A DNA stretch of 46,322 nt from Welwitschia mirabilis (GCA_051453625.1 JBOZIK010000001.1:198282975-198329296), one strand, 5' to 3'; positions 23,844-35,953 are shown, counted from the stretch's first letter. Notes: generated from the sequence alone by a model not told the origin. Numbers and translations: made by a program.

Positions 23844-25960
23844 GATAACAATAATAAGAGCAGTATCAAATTCTGAACCAATTTGTACAATAGCGACCAG
23901 TTGCAGATGATATCTTGTCACTGATGACATCATTGGTGAATGCAACGATGATTGATTTGTTGATGAAGAAAAGCATTAGGAGTACACGCAGAATTGCGAG
24001 GACAGTAATGTCCGACCATATGTCCTCCTTCAGGATTCGCAAAGGTGCCTCGCTTGAGATCTTTTATGGCCTTAGAGATATGCTGAAAATGACGCTCTAT
24101 TTAACAAATTCATCCCTTAATCCGATTTGGCTAACGTCCAGAAAAAGGCCGAGCTCCATTTGCTAGTAAAGTCAATCCGTGTTAACACTGCCAGAGCTTT
24201 GCCAGCTTCATTTCAAGTCCTTTTTTCTTCATTTTTAACTTCTTCGTGTGCACCGGCACGATAGTGCAAACGACATGATTGCCATTATGACCACACTGCG
24301 GAACAGGAAAAGAAAACAATCTGCTCCAAAATAAACCGTTTCCTGTCCAAATCCTAAGGTTTTGAGTTCGGTCTTTAAAGGAAAGGCCTGGAAACGCTTG
24401 ACAAAGCTCAAAGGAGAGAGCCTTCTGCGTCATGTGCAGTCTGTGGATTGTGATTGTGTAAAATCAGAAGTGCGGAATCATTAAATTACTCACGCTAACT
24501 AAAAACGGGGGTGGTGACGTAGCGGCACTGCTATTAGAGCATTCAAGCTGCTGGTTTTACTCTTGTTTCCTTTATTAATTCTCGCTCTTCACCCTTTGGT
24601 ATCTCTTTCACATAAGGCGTCAATAAATTTGAGGCAAGCAGACGAAAACGTGACGTGAGAGAAAGGAGAACTGGGATTTCCCCAAGAAATTCAAATTTAT
24701 TGGTGATAGTTTGATACTCAACCAAAAAAGAAAAAAAAAAAATTGGATATACCCATAATTATCAAGAAGGAAATGGGTAACATTGGTATTTATTAAAATC
24801 ATAATCAGAAAAATCTCGTTCCCTTTGTTTTGAAAAAGTTGTCCTATCAGGAATTAGTTGATCATTTCTATCATGACAAGAACTAGACCAAAAGTTTTCT
24901 TGTCACAAGAGTTTGAAATAAATTGTACCAAGAATTTGGATATATTTCAGTAAGCATAATTTGGAGTTCACTTCTCACTAGATTTTGTAAATGAGAATTT
25001 ATAATCTAAAATCAATTTCTTGAAAATGCCATTATAACATTAATGGCATCTTAATTTTCCCTTCACTAAAAATTTCTTCACCTACAGAACCACATGCATA
25101 AGCCTAAGACATTTCACGAGGTGGCCAAAGAAGTGATTTTGAAGATCATGTTCCTTTTGTTTTTATTCCAACTGCACCATTTTTCACAAGAAATTATTTC
25201 ACACACAATGAAGTCTGTTGAAGATTGCATTCGTTTCTATAAGGATCTTGGCCTTTTGAAAGGAACAAGATCATGTTCTTCCAATACATTGATCAACAAA
25301 AACATAGATAATCACATTGACAAATATCGCCTTATGTATTTTTTAAATTGTTTACCACCAAAACAACTTGACTAGGTAGATGGTTCATGCAAGCTAAGCT
25401 ATTCTTATAAATAGGTAACAGATCATGCATAATTGGAGTTGAAAACTTCCAAACACATATGCAACTATTCATAATAAAGTGGTCAATATGAGTGTTGTAG
25501 ATTGGTAAAACTTTTGTTAAAATATTAGTGTCGATGCAATTCCCTTAGATACACACATAATTGATGGCACCAACAAAATCGTGAGAGTTGATGAATCTAA
25601 GTTTGGCATACTCAAATATAACAACATTAGACAAGTGAATGTTGATGCCTCTCCAAAGGAGATGAGCAAGGTTCCAGCATCGTGTTTGCTTATACTACTA
25701 AGTTGGGCTACAAAACCCTTGACAGTCATTATTTCACAATGGATTAATTAAGGGATTAAAATTCATAGCAACATATGGAGAGCATACAACACATCTCCTT
25801 TGTTAGAAGTATATTAAACTCACAAGTCGTCAATTCTTCTAGACACTTCAAAGATCCAATAACTCTAATTCATAAGAATTCCGATGAGAGCACTTAGCAA
25901 GAAACAAAGGCTTCACTGCTTTAATATGAACTACATAACAGCTTCTTTGATTCTATCTCC
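23844..25960. other. Gene-like island remainder and unassigned ORFs
   Basis: Bases 23.85-24.5 kb remain GC-richer, with protein-like but unassignable stretches on both strands (plus about 24.07-24.2 kb, minus 24182-24433). A 93-codon plus frame at 25094-25375 and a plus frame at about 25530-25747 (it includes GTNKIVRVDESKFGILKYNN) have sensible composition, but I recognise no family. No start, splice or promoter signal supports them. Confidence 0.35.
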
Positions 25961-26033
25961 TAAAATACTTGTGGAGGAGCCTGTTGATCAAATTACTAAA
26001 ATACTTGTGAAGGAAGCTTGTTGATCAAATTAT
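25961..26033 (+). repeat. Tandem 36-bp duplication
   Basis: The unit beginning taaaatacttgtgg at 25961 recurs at 25997 (taaaatacttgtga), and both units carry ttgatcaaatta. Only about three mismatches are visible. Confidence 0.8.
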
Positions 26034-26424
26034 TCAATATGGACAGAAAAGGCATTCTACATGCTTGTAGGTCATATTATTCAATATGGATCTTTTACAT
26101 AATAAGCTTTGCATTTCCTTTTTCCTCTTTTTGGTTTGCTAAGTCCTTGTTCACTTGATACACCATCTTAAAGTCACCTCTTGTTGGAAGTTCGTTCATT
26201 TGCCTCTCATGTCAACGTTCTTTGATTTATTCGTCTGTTGTATAATAGAAGTTTGCTCTCTTTTTTTTCTTCATCTTGGTTTCTTTAGATGGATTTGTTT
26301 CCTGGAAAGTTTGGAGTCGGGTAGCATGATTTCACAACAGGAGTAAGTAGAAGAGAAAAGGTGTAAGAACATTCACAGAAGATAAAATGAACGAAGACCC
26401 GTAGCGTAGAACAAAGATGTGCAA

Positions 26425-26569
26425 GATAGCTGGACTTGGAGGGCCCACATGAGTATTAATGAACTGATCCAAAAAGAATGCGGCAAATATGGAAAAGGAC
26501 AAACAACTGACTTGTGGACCCTCATGAATTTGTAGAAGCTGATCCAAAAAGCATGAGGAATTTGGCAGA
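26425..26569 (+). repeat. Imperfect direct duplication of about 60 bp
   Basis: Bases 26426-26485 and 26510-26569 share the order gacttg, ccc, catga, ctgatccaaaaag and atatgg/atttgg-like blocks at the same spacing, about 85 bases apart. Overlapping minus-strand ORFs in this region arise from the duplication. Confidence 0.6.
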
Positions 26570-26967
26570 ACAGATATTTACGTTTATATTTATACATAGA
26601 TACTTGCCAAGCAGACGCCCTCCTTTCTCTTTTGGGATTGAGACTGACAACGTTGAAGTTCACTTTTGGCTACGACGTATATCGTTTGCCAATTGTTGAT
26701 ATATAATGTGCATTGGCTACAGATATATAAAAAACTTGCGCAAGATTAGGAGTTCGTACCAGATATAACAATGTGATACCAAGCTTTATTCCTGGTGAAT
26801 TGGAACACTTGAAAAGAAGCCATGACCAAAAACAGGAAGCTAGAAGCATTCTTGAATGTCTAACTTTACTGTGTTAACCTTCCATGTAGTAAGTGTACCG
26901 CAGAGTTTCCTACATCTTTATTTTGACTGTACAAGCTAGAGATTTCAAAAGCATCATGACAGTCTTT

Positions 26968-27327
26968 TTAAATAACTCTCACGCTTTCTGCTATTAAGAT
27001 GATGACATTTTGCTTCAAATTTGATGCCACAGATTGCAGAATCTTGGGAAGTCTCACGGTTTCTACTTTCACAACATACCCTCCTTGCATCGTTGATTCG
27101 TATCTCACTGCTATATCTGTTTTGGTGGATTCAATCACAGGAACAATAGATGATCTCGGCAAAGATGTTGGATCAGCGTTAACAATGAGAGGCTCGTTGC
27201 CCACTATGGCCTTTATTTACTTGTCGATAACAGAATCCACAATTCTACCGTTTACCTCACTAAAAAAGAAACGAAATTTCACCCAGTATGACACACTCCA
27301 AACACCAAAGCAGCTCACATGTGTTGT
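26968..27327 (-). pseudogene. Protein-like remnant with an in-frame stop, family unknown
   Basis: On the minus strand a frame from about 27327 to the stop at 26968-26970 is broken only by a TAA at 27217-27219. The downstream part (about 78 codons, including GNEPLIVNADPTSLPRSSI and VVKVETVRLPKIL) has balanced composition, as does the upstream part (VSYWVKFRFFFSEVNGRI). The TAA sits between IDK and IKAI and could be a mutated CAA. There is no plausible ATG; the longest unbroken piece would start at GTG. I do not recognise the family. A pseudogene or a decayed exon are the best readings. Confidence 0.3.
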
Positions 27328-27886
27328 TTATTTCTCTTGGTCCCTCGAAAAAAAGTAAACGCTAGGGAAAATGTTAAAGGCAGTTTAATTGTCTGTTTCA
27401 AAAATAAACACTAAAAAGACCTATCCTAAATAGAAACAAGAAATAGGTGTTAAAATCTAAAGATTACGCTTTGAAATGAAACATTTATGAAATGAGAGGT
27501 CTATGTAGGTAAATGCAAGTCAATAATTGAAGGAGATAAAATGATGAAAATCCTCGATGCGTTCACTGTATGAAAAGCACTTATTGGTAAACAACTCTTT
27601 GTATCTAAACTCCCAAAAAGGAAAAAAAAAGAAAGAAAGAAATCTAAGAATGTGAATCAATCGCATGGGAAAAGCCCGTTACTAACAATTCTGTATAACT
27701 TTTTCGTGTCCATTCATCATGTGCATAAAATGCCAATCAGAATGCTACGTATCTATGTCAGCAACCTAGTCAGCTTTTACCCATATGTTTCATTGCCGTG
27801 TCGTTTACCTAACCTGCAGCCACTGCAAGACTATAAGACTGAAAAGAATTGATGAATTTACAGACAAGGTTGGAAAATATCACTTT

Positions 27887-28312
27887 TTAGTCTTCTTTCT
27901 GAAAATCTGAACGAGGAACAAGTTCAGAAGGCTCAACTAGACCTTCCAGCACAACAAGTTCATCAAGCAGAGCTTCCTTTTCTTTCCTCAAAGCCTTCAC
28001 GGCATCCTGAGTCTTCAAAAGCTCATCCTTAAGCCGCAGGCTGTCTTCCTCCAAGAGTAAATACTCTCGCCTCAACGAGCGGTACTCATCACCAGGGGCA
28101 GCATGAATTGGAGAAGAGTCTAAAACAGCGTGCGGAGATTTTCGCCCAAGAGTTTCATTCTTCTTCGATGTTCTCGACAATTTTGAGCCATCGTCCTGTG
28201 CTATGGCATTGGACGCTTGCATCTGCGTTGACAGACTTGTTTGACCAAATGACCTCCTTTTTAATGATTTATGCTTTGCTGCATCACCATCTGAGTTGTG
28301 GCTTCCTTGCAT
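27887..28312 (-). CDS. Small coiled-coil protein, 141 residues, function unknown
   Basis: Complete minus-strand ORF from ATG (28310-28312) to TAA (27887-27889). There is an in-frame TAG seven codons upstream of the ATG, so the start is plausible without another exon. Residues 1-72 are polar, rich in Ser and Lys, with a basic patch KSLKRRS that could be a nuclear signal. Residues 76-125 form a strongly heptad-like coiled coil (DEYRSLRREYLLLEEDSLRL, and further to LLDELVVLEGLV). The C-terminus is short and charged. Composition and GC are higher than in the flanks, which supports real coding. The architecture faintly recalls small coiled-coil chromatin-complex subunits, but that is a guess. It could also be the last exon of a longer gene extending to higher coordinates. 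Confidence 0.6.
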   Translation of the reverse strand: MQGSHNSDGDAAKHKSLKRRSFGQTSLSTQMQASNAIAQDDGSKLSRTSKKNETLGRKSPHAVLDSSPIHAAPGDEYRSLRREYLLLEEDSLRLKDELLKTQDAVKALRKEKEALLDELVVLEGLVEPSELVPRSDFQKED

Positions 28313-30116
28313 TTCGGTGCAAGTGCCTAGCTATTTTGCCGCTATTTAAATGATTAGACCAGACACAGATAACCCCAAAGATATCAACCTGCATACATTT
28401 TGAAATGCCCGTCTATTTACTTTTTCCCAATATCAGCAGAAAAAACAAAACGTCTTAATATCCTTTTAAAACATTACCAAATTGGTCGAAATACCAGAGC
28501 TTCTGATTACGAAAGCAACCTAGACTACCTCCTTTAGTTCAGGAAGGAAAAAATAAGCGGTATTGTCTGCAACCTCAGTGATAAGACTGATAATCTGGCT
28601 TGTAAAGATTCAAGAAATTTAACAATATGTTTATAAGAAATTAGTTAAGCCCCTTGGTATTTTCTCATGTGGAGATGATTTTCAGATTGGCCTGTAAAAG
28701 TGATTTAGAAGTTAATGTTATATCACCAATATAAGGCAACTTTGCACAACAAATTAACATGCGCTTTCTTTGCATACTATTTAAGCCTCATTTGTTTTCT
28801 AAACTGTTTTTGCTAAGCATCTTTTCATTTCGAATCCAACCACTATATNNNNNNNNNNTACTGCCATTGAATTTTACCTATGCATCTTTCTCATATATAA
28901 CTAAAATGTTATTTCAATGTTGTTACCTTTACTGTATGTATTTTTGTGAACGATGTCATAATATCAAGACACTGCAAAAAAAATCAAAAAAGAATAGTTT
29001 CAGAGATTTCATAGCCTTTATGATTTACAAACTTTAACTTAACTAAAGGACATGTCTCCCAAGTACAACCTTACTGCAATCTATCAAAATTTTCATTCCC
29101 CATCATTCTGATCATCAGGAAGCCTAAACTATTTGAATGATTAAGTGCTATTCCCCAAAATAATGTCTTTGGTTTTTATTAAAGTAGCATGACATGCAAG
29201 TCATGACTTGCCAAAAAGTTACAAATATGACTTTGAACTCCTGGGTAACTCATTGACTCATCAACCCACTTAATTTTCACTCGTTCATACAAGAAAGTCA
29301 AAAAAAAAAGGAGGAAAAACATTATATTAATGTTTTATGAATGAATTTTCTCCTCAAGTGAATGGAATAGAATAACATATCTCAACGATAGAAGAATGAA
29401 TCCAAATCACTTTGAGATGTCATTACAAATTAGCAATACAGAAACCACATGTGATATGAATATGAATTTTTTTTTTCTGTCTTTTGTAATCATAGAATTA
29501 ATCGATGAACATATTATCAGATTTAACATATTCATTCAAATATGCAAAAAGCCAAGTACATAAGCCAAAAGCCAAGGGAGTATCTAAAATGTGAAAATGT
29601 TTTAAAATCTACTGTAAATTCATATGTTTATCCTTTCACAAAATGGAAATCATTTTTTATCAAAATGTTGAAAATAATTTAAAAATAAGAGATCTGACTA
29701 TTTATTACATGCAATAATTCAAAAATATTTTGAGTTGCCTGACTTATGAGTCACTCACCATAAGCCAAACTTCCTTAAACTACGAAAAGAAAGGTCCCAA
29801 CTTAAAAAGTGTGACTTGCGAAGCTTTAGAAAGTCATCGACTTATGAGCAACTCAAATTGACTCAGAAAAGTCATTGACTTATACAAGAGATAATGATAG
29901 TTACTTCAAAGCCATTAAAACATTGAACTGAAGAGATGGGGTGTGTTTATGAATCTTACAGAATCTTAAGTACGTAACGACCTATTGTCACCTCAGAAAG
30001 AAGGTTCTTGCAGAGTTACATCAACAGAAGAAAATTATTTCAGCACTAGATCTAGAGATCACCTGTCAGGAATGAGTGGACCGGAAGAAACCTTTCAGGA
30101 AAAGGCAACGGATGTT
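28313..30116. other. Upstream flank of the coiled-coil gene, no gene seen
   Basis: AT-rich, with a 10-N gap at 28849-28858. It would contain the promoter of the minus-strand gene. From 29190 to 29890 lies a stretch whose two ends are rich in AAGTCA/TGACTT motifs (listed separately). Confidence 0.5.
29190..29885. repeat. Candidate non-autonomous element with motif-rich inverted ends
   Basis: The left end contains the perfect 16-base palindrome GCAAGTCATGACTTGC (29196-29211), then TGACTTTGAACTC and TGACTCA. The right end (29735-29885) has GACTTATGAG twice, TGAGTCA, TGACTCA and AGTCATTGACTT. The ends are roughly inverted relative to each other (AAGTCA..TGACTT). I found no convincing target duplication, so transposon identity is unproven. 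Confidence 0.3.
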
Positions 30117-32085
30117 TTAAATTGACAGTGGAACAGGGCTACAGCAAGATCTAGTGTTCAAAGTACCAGAAGAATGTGGATTAGTTGGGTTTATGACATA
30201 AATGTTGATAGCTATCTTATGCCATGGAGGCCCCATGAAATTGGTTATTCTTTGTGACATCTTGCTTATGCATTCTGGAATTGGATTCTCATGATTTCCA
30301 TAGATGTAAAATGCTGCTGCAATTTTTGAAATATCTGTGAGAATATGTGTTAAGAATATCAACCAGAACTTCCTTCACTATGCCTTTCCTAAAATCATGT
30401 AGAAATTTATGCTTATTAAAAATAGAGACTTGCCTATTCATCTGGCTTTGCTCATAATGCATGCAAGGGACTAAAGCCTGAGCCATTCCAAAAGAATGCA
30501 ATTTTATATCAAACAATATCATATCCATTGTTGGCACATTGTAAGTATGCTTTCCATATATGCTCAGAGTATTTATAAGATCTACTTAATTATTTGCAAT
30601 TTCATGTGGCATAAATTACAATCATATACTATGAACAGTGCTGCATCTTGTGGATAAGACCGTGAATGCTAATTTTTGTTTCCAATTATGTCATTATGCT
30701 TGTCTTTAATTTCCACGTTCCCACTATCATGCAAGCATTACAGAATTGAACCATTGGAGCTAGTTGGTCATGCTTTTATCCACTCAAAGCTTCTCATTAC
30801 ACAAGCTTTCAATGGAAGAACACACTGCTAGTGACAGTTCTTGCCTAATAGAGACTTTGCAGCCTGACTCCCCTCCATTTGCTATGTTTTGCTCAAAACA
30901 AACAGCATGTGCAACAATCACCAAAAATCTAGGATTCAAAACCCATGACCCTAATACTAATTGCTATAATAAACAACCATATGAAATAGCTCCTTTGGAT
31001 CTACATCTACAAACAAGGCAATACTATTTGACTATTAGAACAACCTTAGGGCATAGGCCATCTTCAATGCCTAAAGCATCACCCAAGGATACTTCATACT
31101 CCTTCCCAACCTAAAGGCAGTTTAGTAAAGTGCTAAGGTAGAACATTCCAGAAACCCTAAATGTATAGAACCTTCGCTCTAGACCTAATATAACCTTCTA
31201 GAATCTTCTGGACCCCAAGCTTCTTTTGTAATATAATCACCATGAGGGTATTAAAATAGCCCTGACAACATCAATGTTGCAAGGCTGAGAACCAGATCCA
31301 TTAACACGAATGCACGTGCTACCTTAGTGAGATTTGAGTCCCTTGTTTTGGTGACAGAAACCAAAGTTGTCCAACACAAACCACTGAAGCCCTTTAAAAT
31401 TACCACTGGCATTGTCGTCTGTAGTCTGAATGCATTAGGCATTCATACATCATCAATTTGATTTGCCGTCTAATTTGCAAGCACAATGTCCCAATAGACT
31501 ATTCTTTTTTCTCATGGGTTAAAGATTAACATGACTCACCATGATTCCACCAACCCCACACCACCCCCACCGCCCCCAAGAAAAAAAAGAAATTAAAAAA
31601 AAAAAAGAAAAAGGAAAAAAGAGCTCCTAGTGAGAGTGATTTCATTGAAATGGGCCAATAGATAGCTCTATAAAAGTTTAATCTTCATTGACAAGTGAAA
31701 AGCCATGTCTTTACTAGACCAACATTTTCAGCTATAATTACAGGCTCCACTTGATTTATGCTGCAACAGATTCAAAAAGATGACAACAATCTGGGTTCTA
31801 TACGGCCTGATCACAGATTTGTTTGTAGCTTGATAACTCATCCTCATTCGCACTAAAAGAGGGTTTCTATGGTGATCTTGAAGGGATGAAATGCAGACAA
31901 AAGCTATTGCCTATAGCTCCAATTTTGTTATCAATAAAATGATGCATCTAAAAAGCATCTTTTAAAAGAGCTCTAGACATGAAACAGATATTTCGAGACC
32001 ACAGTAAACATGCAGCTTCTAGAATGCAATTACTTCATGCTCTGTGCCTTCATATACTTGACTCTTTGGTTAAGCAGGGGTCTTT
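30117..32085. other. Intergenic DNA, no gene supported
   Basis: Several 60-116-codon ORFs occur on both strands without recognisable domains. It holds a heat-shock-element cluster (31141-31213) and a polypurine low-complexity tract (about 31580-31622). Part of it could be the 3' LTR of Copia C, which ends just to the right, but I could not find the paired copy. Confidence 0.5.
31141..31213. promoter_or_regulatory. Cluster of heat-shock-element motifs
   Basis: GAAcaTTCcaGAA (31141-31153) is a perfect three-unit element. GAAccTTC (31168-31175) is a two-unit element. TTCtaGAAtcTTCtgGA (31196-31212) is three and a half units. All alternate GAA and TTC with two-base spacing, the binding pattern of heat-shock factors. 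No gene start is evident close by. A heat-responsive LTR or a lost promoter are possible contexts. Confidence 0.5.
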
Positions 32086-33975
32086 AACCCAGCCATACAC
32101 AATGATGATTCTTTATACCCAGCTGCAATCTCGGTTTTCCAAATTGTAACTTTGGAAGAGCTTTTCTCAAGCTATTTGCCAACCGATTGCTTGTTTTGAC
32201 ATGTTCAAGCTTAGTTGAGAGTTCAGTGGGACATCCTACCAAGGGACCTAGAACATTTTGGCATCTGGAATGTCACAAATTGAGCACATCAGGAATCCAA
32301 ACTTGTATTCATCATTGAAACCCTCAATTACTCAAACAGTAAATGCTTTAATGGATGCGATGTATTTCAATGCTGTGCTGATACAGCAACACACTATTGT
32401 TTCTATAACTTCGATGAGATCAAGCTAATGTTTAAAAAAATACAAAGGCAACTGGTACTCCTCCAACCAGCTGGGCGCCCAGCCGAGTTAACATTTGTGA
32501 AAAAAAGTGAGTAATCACTTTTTTCGTTCCTGTACCATCAACCAATTGTACGTTTTAGGTACCTGAATACTCTTAACTGTGTGCAGAGTGACTGTTTGCT
32601 CATTGTCTAAATCCTTGCTCCAACACATATGGCCAACATTATATAAGGTCGTCTAGTTGTCATATGTAATAAGCTCCCAATCATAGATCAAAATAGGCAT
32701 TATTCCATTGCTTCTTCTTGATCACCTTTATGTACTTTTAAACTTGTGTCAGCTGTTCTTGCCATTCGCTTAGAATCACACATTCCAATTCATTTAAGCA
32801 TTGCCTTGGTATATATATCCTGCCACAGGGATGTTCCCTTTTCAGTAGATCAGTTTGCAAGTCCATGCTACCAGAAGCCTCTGTTAGCCCATAGATTTGT
32901 ACTCTGAGAATATTCTCTGCGCTTTGTTTAGCAATTGTGGGTAATCCATTTAACTCTTATATGAAACCCAATTACAAAATATATGAATCAAGTTTTGAGT
33001 AACAGGCTCCAGCCTGTTTTAGGCTATAGACTACTTTGTTTAACTCATATCTGTTTCTGTCATCCACTTCAAAACATTCTAACGGCTCCACAGACACTTC
33101 TTCCTCTAGGTCACAATTCAGAAAATGTGACTGCACATCCATTTGCTTCAAAACAATACACTTCAGTCTGGCAACTGCAACTAATATGCTGATTCCTTCC
33201 AATCTTGCCACTGGAGCAAACATTTGATTGAAATGTCCTTTTACAACAAGTTTGCCTTGTTCCTGCAAATGTTTGCCTTTCCATCAGTTTTACTTCTATA
33301 CACTTGTTTTGTGGCATTTATGATCTTTCCTTTTGGTCTTTCTACAAAAACCCAGGTATTGTTCTCCATTATTTGCCTCTGCTCTTCTTCCATTGCCTGA
33401 ACCCAGCTATTATAATTCAAAGGCTCCTTCATGTTCCTGGCTTCTACAGAACAGAAGATTGACAGTAAGCCTTGTGCTGGCTTCTTCTTTTGAAAGGACT
33501 TCCAACTTTGCCAATCACTTTTGAAGCGGACACACATTGTTTAGTGAAGCACTCTGTTGCGTCATTTTCATCATCTTCTTCTTTTGTTCTCTTCTTCTAA
33601 TTTCCCTCTTGTATCATCATCCCTTTTTTAATAGCACTTACTAACAAACACTTTTGAGGTATGAAGTACATAACTGTAGTTGCACTCCCATACCAAAGCT
33701 GATATCATGTGCACAAAGGGTTATTTCATAGCAGGATCCTGTGTTGTCTATGAACAGTAACATTTACTGCTTTTGCTCGAAAGCATTGGAAAATCTCTTT
33801 TCATCATCATACTAGTATGCATATCTGTTATTGCTCTTTTCCTCCACTCCACAATGTTGTTTTGCTCAGAAGAATGAGGGGTAGTGTACTATCGTTTTAT
33901 CCCAAATTCACCATAGCACTTGATGAAGTCCCTCTGTGGATAAATTTACCACCTGTGCTTGATCCATAGTTGTTA
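32086..33975 (-). mobile_element. Copia fragment C (integrase to RNase H)
   Basis: Minus-strand Copia remnant, read from right to left. Integrase core at about 33.85-33.96 kb (DFIKCYGEFGIKR, then the catalytic-Glu block NNIVEWR). Connection and reverse-transcriptase entry at 33537-33240 (SWVQAMEEEQRQIMENNTWV). Reverse-transcriptase core at 33268-32972 (QMFAPVARLEGI, QMDVQSHFLN, VVYSLKQAG). RNase H at about 32.8-32.1 kb (RYLKRTIG, then NSAGRPAGWRSTS). The polyprotein ends near SNRLANSLRKALPK with a TAA at about 32086. No YVDD block is seen between the reverse-transcriptase core and RNase H, suggesting an internal deletion. The upstream end stops abruptly at about 33975, next to a possible DNA-element insertion. 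Confidence 0.75.
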
Positions 33976-34878
33976 GACTTAGGCTTGCCACCAAACTCAA
34001 AAAGGTAGTCTAGACGCGGGCTCACCATCCACACTTGGCAAAACTCAGCAAACTCGATTGGAACTTGGAAAGGCCAAAAGAGTCTGGAATAACTTGTACT
34101 TCTCATTAGTTCTAAGCATTTTCATATATTTAAACATGACAAAGAGCATTTCCAAGTAGAATATAAGCGTTGTACATTCCAGAAACATAATTAGTATGTA
34201 TCATAAACACATATTTATGAGGTCCAGTAATTGTTCTCTTTAGCCTTTGATTATTTAAGCTTCAAAGCATTTATTGCCTTAACAAAATACTCAAAACAAG
34301 CATTTGTATGATCTGAAATCTATATCAACACTGGGAACTTAAAAGTTTTGTATTCCCAACTTCAAAATCTTAAATGATATTAGATCTACGTCAGAAGGCT
34401 TCCTGACAAAATTTTTTAAACAAAAAGTTTGGCCTATTTTATCGTTGGAAGTGACCTGCAATGGGAAAGACGACCAGTGTTTTGTTGTTGTGATAGAATC
34501 AAGGATTTCAAAATGTCTTGCATCTTGTTAAAAGAATTTCATATGAGAGAGTTATAACCATGGTAAGATAACTGGTAACATAAATTTAAAATCGGTTTTT
34601 CACTCTGTCTTAGAGAAACTTCTCCATAGAGTCTCATATGGCCTCAGAGGTGGCCGCAAATGGATCATCCCCATAGATTTGATATAGATATATCAAAGTA
34701 TATAGCCGTTTGGCACAAAGGCATCATACACTTTATTTATTTCCAATATTATGTGCAACTACGAAACAAAAGTTGTAGATCCCTAGACTCACTGAACACT
34801 CACAAGACTGGGCAGACTCGACAAATTTGGCAAGTCTAGCATGTGAACAAGCCCAAAACTTGTCTAGGTAAGTTTAAC
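33972..34878. mobile_element. Possible DNA element adjoining the integrase of Copia C
   Basis: The left edge reads GTTAGACTTA and the inverse of the right edge GTTAAACTTA. Both ends carry repeated AGACTTGCC/ACTCG-type motifs (33972-34080, 34780-34878). The integrase reading of Copia C stops at the left edge. No target-site duplication could be found, and gag-pol did not clearly resume to the right, so this is tentative. Confidence 0.25.
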
Positions 34879-35469
34879 TTATCAAACTCACACAGCTTAT
34901 CATTTTAAATGATTTATAACTAAATCCTTGTAAACTGAGACATTTGAAGCTTGAACTACCCTAGCTGTCTGGTGCAAATTTTGGCACAGCCTTTTCCCAT
35001 ATCATTTACGTCTGTGCCAAGTACATTCTTTACTAGACAATGAATGTGGAGGCCAAGCATTTTCTGTATGTTAATGTTGCTTTCCACGGATTTTTATAGA
35101 CTGCATCTGTTTCATACTTCCACTGATCTTGGTGGTTGCCCTTCCAGCATGATACTCAATTCCTCCATTTTCCTTTTGGATTCAGCATCTGCTTGAGATA
35201 ACTAATATCTGTTTGTGCTCGATGAGCTCTTCATTTCTTTTCAACATTACCTTCACTCTCTTTATCAAGTCTCAGTACAGGTTCTATAGCTTCTTTAAGT
35301 TCTTTCCACGAGTTTAGTTTCTACAAATTCCAATTCTTCATTAATGTTTTGAAACCCCTCAGAATCTTGATAGTAAGAGGAGAAAGAGGATGGCTAACAT
35401 GAGGAAAACGTCCAGCTTGTATAAAATGAGTTTAAATCTTTTAGTTCAAAGTCAGAACCGAATGGTGTG
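34879..35469. other. Unassigned region
   Basis: On the minus strand at about 35.16-35.34 kb there are coiled-coil-like pieces in shifting frames (INEELEFVETKLVE; ESKRKMEELSIMLEG). They may be gag of Copia C or an unrelated gene remnant. Nothing firmer is visible. Confidence 0.3.
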
Positions 35470-35953
35470 GAGGATTTTGACACATCTTCTCACTAGGTAC
35501 ATAAATCTACTTTCCCACTAGTACCACCTGAGAGGTATTCTACTTTGCATTATGCATTGTTCAAAAATAAAGAAGAACTTCAAACATGTGAGAAGCGTTT
35601 TCTTCAAATTTAGATAAATAAAAAGTTGCCATGAAAGAAACAATATGAGCTTTGAATCAAAAACAAACTTGGGATTCAATTCACTTGCCAAAAGGGAAGA
35701 AGCCTTTGAAATCTAGGTGAGCATATAATCGTGGGTTTTAGTACAAAGGGAGGTTGGGTATGAATGGTCTCAATCAAAATCTTGGCAAAGAATTCAATGA
35801 AATCTTTTCACCTACTGTAAAAACATCTGTCTATATACATATTTGCTTTGTAGAGTTCTGTATTAGGATCTAGAGTTTGAACAATTGGATGGTAAAACAA
35901 CATTCTTGAATTGAGACACTAAAGAATAGATCTACCTAGAGGTACATGAGGGG

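Noticed and set aside
23619-23945. 108-codon minus-strand ORF
   Set aside because: It is the shadow of the EF-hand frame on the plus strand, which has the recognisable domain.
30764-31114. 116-codon plus-strand ORF
   Set aside because: It has no domain, its composition is unremarkable, no splice or promoter context is seen, and nothing matches from memory.
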